Both the position numbers and the translations under genes were made by a program. Below are positions 61,225 through 64,000 of a DNA stretch of 64,000 bases, one piece after another. Origin of the DNA: Lineus longissimus (Eukaryota; Nemertea; Pilidiophora; Heteronemertea; Lineidae); assembly GCF_910592395.1 (NCBI RefSeq), contig NC_088310.1, positions 17,617,501 to 17,681,500 on the forward strand, read 5' to 3'. How positions within the stretch are numbered: position 1 is the stretch's first letter; each line of letters begins with the position of its first letter. A model generated the notes under the pieces. The model did not search any database. It was given only the letters and a program-made list of their open reading frames with translations, and was not told the DNA's origin.

Positions 61225-62345
61225 AAGGGATATTTAAGACTACTACTCCTGACAGTCCATATGACAACTCTTATTCCCAGTGGTCAAGTGAGTGTGACAA
61301 GTGACTGCTGGTACACCTGACAGTTCATATGGCAGCTTTTAGTCCCTTAGTCCCTTAGTGATGTAGTCAAGTGAGTGTGACAAGTGACTGCTGGTGCACC
61401 TGACAGTTCATATGGCAGCTTTTAGTCCCTAAGTCCCTTAGTGATGTAGTCAAGTGAGTGTGACAAGTGACTGCTGGTACACCTGACAGTTCATATGGCA
61501 GCTTTTAGTCCCTAAGTCCCTTAGTGCTGTAGTCAAGTGAGTGTGACAAGTGACTGCTGGTACACCTGACAGTTCATATGGCAGCTTTTAGTCCCTAAGT
61601 CCCTTAGTGATGTAGTCAAGTGAGTGTGACAAGTGACTGCTGGTACACCTGACAGTTCATATGGCAGCTTTTAGTCCCTAAGTCCCTTAGTGCTGTAGTC
61701 AAGTGAGTGTGACAAGTGACTGCTGGTACACCTGACAGTTCATATGGCAGCTTTTAGTCCCTAAGTCCCTTAGTGATGAAGTCAAGTGAGTGTGACAAGT
61801 GACTGCTGGTACACCTGACAGTTCATATGGCAGCTTTTAGTCCCTAAGTCCCTTAGTGCTGTAGTCAAGTGAGTGTGACAAGTGACTGCTGGTACACCTG
61901 ACAGTTCATATGGCAGCTTTTAGTCCCTAAGTCCCTTAGTGATGTAGTCAAGTGAGTGTGACAAGTGACTGCTGGTGCACCTGACAGTTCATATGGCAGC
62001 TTTTAGTCCCTAAGTCCCTTAGTGCTGTAGTCAAGTGAGTGTGACAAGTGACTGCTGGTACACCTGACAGTTCATATGGCAGCTTTTAGTCCCTAAGTCC
62101 CTTAGTGCTGTAGTCAAGTGAGTGTGACTAGTAACTGCTGGTACACCTGAGAGTTCATATGGCAGCTTTTAGTCCCTAAGTCCCTTAGTGCTGTAGTCAA
62201 GTGAGTGTGACAAGTGACTGCTAGTACACCTGATAGTCCATATGGCAGCTTTTAGTCCCTAAGTCCCTTAGTGCTGTAGTCAAGTGAGTGTGACAAGTGA
62301 CTGCTAGTACACCTGATAGTCCATATGGCAGCTTTTAGTCTCTTA
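61225..62345 (+). repeat. 83-bp minisatellite, about 13 units
   Basis: CACCTGACAGTTCATATGGC recurs every 83 bp (for example c. 61314, 61397, 61480). It is followed by AGCTTTTAGTCCCTAAGTCC and AGTCAAGTGAGTGTGACAAG. Units are nearly identical in the middle and drift at both ends (GATAGTCCATATGG on the right). The first divergent unit (61250-61300) shows it grew from part of the surrounding roughly 250-bp repeat. Confidence 0.95.
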
Positions 62346-62490
62346 GTGATGTGGTCAACTGGAGACCAATCCATGTCACAACGAGACCGACATACACAAC
62401 AGCTATTTAAACAGCTCTTTGATCAGTATCATGAGTCGGCCATAAGGACTAAATGATGATTGTCCCCGATCCTATTGTAGTCATGATAAT

Positions 62491-62608
62491 GGGTGATATG
62501 AATAAAGGCTAGCAAATGCTTTTACTTCAATTTTGTACAGAAAGGCCAAGTGTAAATGTACATGGAGTTTTAGATAAAAGCATTTGCTTGTCTTTATTCA
62601 TATCACCC
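62491..62608 (-). mobile_element. 118-bp MITE, copy 2, with AAT target duplication
   Basis: Same length and nearly the same sequence as 10467-10584, but inverted: the spacer matches the reverse complement of copy 1 with only about three differences. AAT is duplicated at 62488-62490 and 62609-62611. It is inserted within one of the diverged repeats, whose sequence resumes directly after it. Confidence 0.92.
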
Positions 62609-63149
62609 AATGGCTTTCCTGGCGGAGAATCCGTCACTAGAATAGAATTGTCGTTATTTCTCCCGGAGGGACAGTTGAGACTCCTAAGCCGAGCTCACAC
62701 GTTGCGGCAGTGTTTTGTCCCTTCATACTGTGATCGACTATTTGTGACGATTTTTTGTCACAACCAGACCGTCAGCGACAACTTGTCCCGAAGCGGGTTA
62801 TGATATTCATCTTGGTCCGATTGTTCTATCCTTGAATTGGCATGCATTCCGAGAATACGTTGTGTCGCCGCAATGTGTCTGTGAGCAGGACAATTCGCTA
62901 CCTGATGAATAGATGGCATATGGGTTATGGACATCCTATCTTGCACCCGAGTAAGACAACCAGAGCAGAGTTGTCTTAGGTCCTCCAAGGACCAAAACAT
63001 ATAAGAAGATGCCAGGCCGTTAATTTCACTTTACCTTTATTACAAATTTTAATTGAAAAATTGAAAGATACATTGCATCTACAAAGCATTACTTTATTAC
63101 ATTACATATCATTATGAGCATTGGTTACAAAATGCGTCCTTTTCGTCGG

Positions 63150-63265
63150 TAAGGAGCCAATGTGGAGGTGTGACTCAAACTCTCAGCTACTGGTCAAGAG
63201 ATCCCTGGTTCGACCCCCATATTCGGCGTGAGACTTAAGGCATGACTCTTTATCTATAGATGACA
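63150..63265 (+). mobile_element. tRNA-derived SINE, copy 2 (diverged)
   Basis: The B box GGTTCGACCCC at 63207-63217 is preceded by CAGCTACTGGTCAAGAG (compare CAACTAGTGGTCAAGAG in copy 1). It is followed by GGCGTGAGACTTAAGGCA. Its A box is weak. It shares order and spacing with the copy at 15.0 kb but is clearly older or from another subfamily. Confidence 0.6.
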
Positions 63266-63869
63266 CAGAGGGCTGGCCAAGGAAATTGAATGAACCATGC
63301 CGTGCAAGGTGAGCACGCCGGTGTAAAAGTAGATAATGTCCCTCCGAAAAAAGTGTCCGCCCTATTGTATTCTGACGGCTGATGGTATGTCGAGGCAGTG
63401 ACCGTCAATACTTTAGAGATTGATTGGTTGGCTTCTGGGCACCGATGTCAATACAAGTGATTTACTGACCAATTCTGACCGATTCCGAAGGCCCCTAGTG
63501 AATCGGCATCGTCCCTCTCCCAGAGCGGAAATTCGTGTTTGGGATGACTATGTGCTGCCTCGGGAATCCACCAATTAGTCAAGCCCTCCAACCCAAACAA
63601 AAAGTAACGTGCTATAAAGAAGACAGGGTGACATGTGTCTCTTGGCTAGCTTTCTGATTCCTGACACGTAACATCCAAAATGCGGGCTCTTGCCTACAAA
63701 TTGGCGTGTCCCGGCTCTCATAGCCTGTTGGACCGTTAACGTTACCATTCAACTAACATCGTTCTTCTCAAGACATCTCACCTTTAGACATTGCATGAGC
63801 TCGTAATCAAAGTTGACACATGGCAATAGGCAATCAAATAAAACATTGATATGATGGCATCAGTAATCG

Positions 63870-63960
63870 ATTACCCCAATATCTCTTTCTTATTGGTCGT
63901 TAACATCATTCCGTTACGTCATTAACCAATCACCTCCAACCTTTAATCAACCAATCACCT
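63870..63960. promoter_or_regulatory. CCAAT/CRE cluster at the window edge (possible promoter region)
   Basis: Within 90 bp there are CCAAT at 63875, ATTGG at 63892, CCAAT at 63926 and CCAAT at 63951, plus a CREB/ATF-like TTACGTCA at 63914-63921. The last two CCAAT motifs sit in an AACCAATCACCT direct repeat 25 bp apart. Dense CCAAT boxes with a CRE-like site are typical of NF-Y/CREB promoters, but no transcription start or exon is visible before the window ends. Confidence 0.3.
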
Positions 63961-64000
63961 CGAAACTATCGATAATATCATTACTGAGCCGATTTACCAT

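Larger units (their letters stand above)
58960..62830 (-). repeat. Same repeat family in reverse orientation, about 220-285-bp units
   Basis: Reverse-complement versions of the unit to its left. GTGTCGTCGTTTTT-like motifs recur near 59170, 59410, 59640, 59860, 60135, 60405, 60690, 60955 and 61205. Each is followed by a CATTTAAGACTGCTACAC-like motif and by GATTGCGATGGGTCCTTGTC. The units are heavily diverged, unlike the satellite to the left. The 83-bp minisatellite and the second 118-bp MITE lie inside it. Short frames here carry no domain. Confidence 0.75.

Noticed and set aside
61225-62345. Regularly spaced repeats that could suggest a CRISPR array
   Set aside because: The units abut without unique spacers, and the genome is an animal nuclear one. 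It is a minisatellite.

Overview
This is a window of animal (metazoan) nuclear DNA. It holds GT-AG introns, the 3' part of a receptor pseudokinase gene, and dense DNA transposons, MITEs, SINE-like copies, a LINE fragment and satellites. Two repeat families open with short perfect hairpins (AGCTCACCTCT/AGAGGTGAGCT, and ATGCCCCC/GGGGGCAT) and contain internal tandem blocks. From memory, repeats of this look are common in spiralian (lophotrochozoan) genomes, so a mollusc-, brachiopod- or annelid-like source is my inference. No bacterial or organellar features were seen.

1-6.5 kb: the last nine coding exons of a PTK7 (colon carcinoma kinase-4 / Off-track) orthologue, + strand. They encode the end of one Ig domain, three further Ig domains, a transmembrane helix, a juxtamembrane region and a complete pseudokinase domain. 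The 5' part of the gene lies outside the window.

6.5-28.3 kb: no convincing gene. It contains small non-autonomous DNA elements with clear termini (TA-flanked at 8.1 and 21.7 kb; TTAA-flanked at 8.8 and 17.1 kb; a 118-bp MITE with ATG target duplication at 10.5 kb; terminal-inverted-repeat elements at 13.0 and 13.8 kb), a tRNA-derived SINE, two hairpin-headed repeats with internal tandem units, and several local duplications.

28.3-31.3 kb: an apparently complete Harbinger transposon. It has 20-bp perfect terminal inverted repeats, an intact HARBI1-type DDE nuclease gene (+), and an intact three-exon Myb/SANT-like gene (-) in tail-to-tail order.

32.1-33.2 kb: a pyrimidine-rich 159-bp tandem repeat. 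33.5-57.7 kb: a 24-kb satellite of 20 head-to-tail monomers of about 1.17 kb. It starts and stops at the same monomer phase, shows dimeric and trimeric higher-order organisation, and carries a tRNA-like segment with a perfect Pol III B box in every monomer. One monomer is split by a 5'-truncated CR1/L2-type LINE. The array sits inside an older, diverged family of roughly 170-290-bp repeats, seen on its left at 33.2-33.5 kb and on its right at 57.8-62.8 kb. That family reverses orientation near 58.8-59.0 kb and holds a local 83-bp minisatellite and a second copy of the 118-bp MITE.

63-64 kb: a second SINE-like copy, and a CCAAT/CRE-rich stretch at the right edge that may be regulatory.

The best candidate for something undescribed is the 24-kb array: an integral number of monomers, layered higher-order structure, a Pol III-like module per monomer, and its nesting in an inverted repeat field. 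All coordinates come from reading by eye; repeat edges may be off by several bases.
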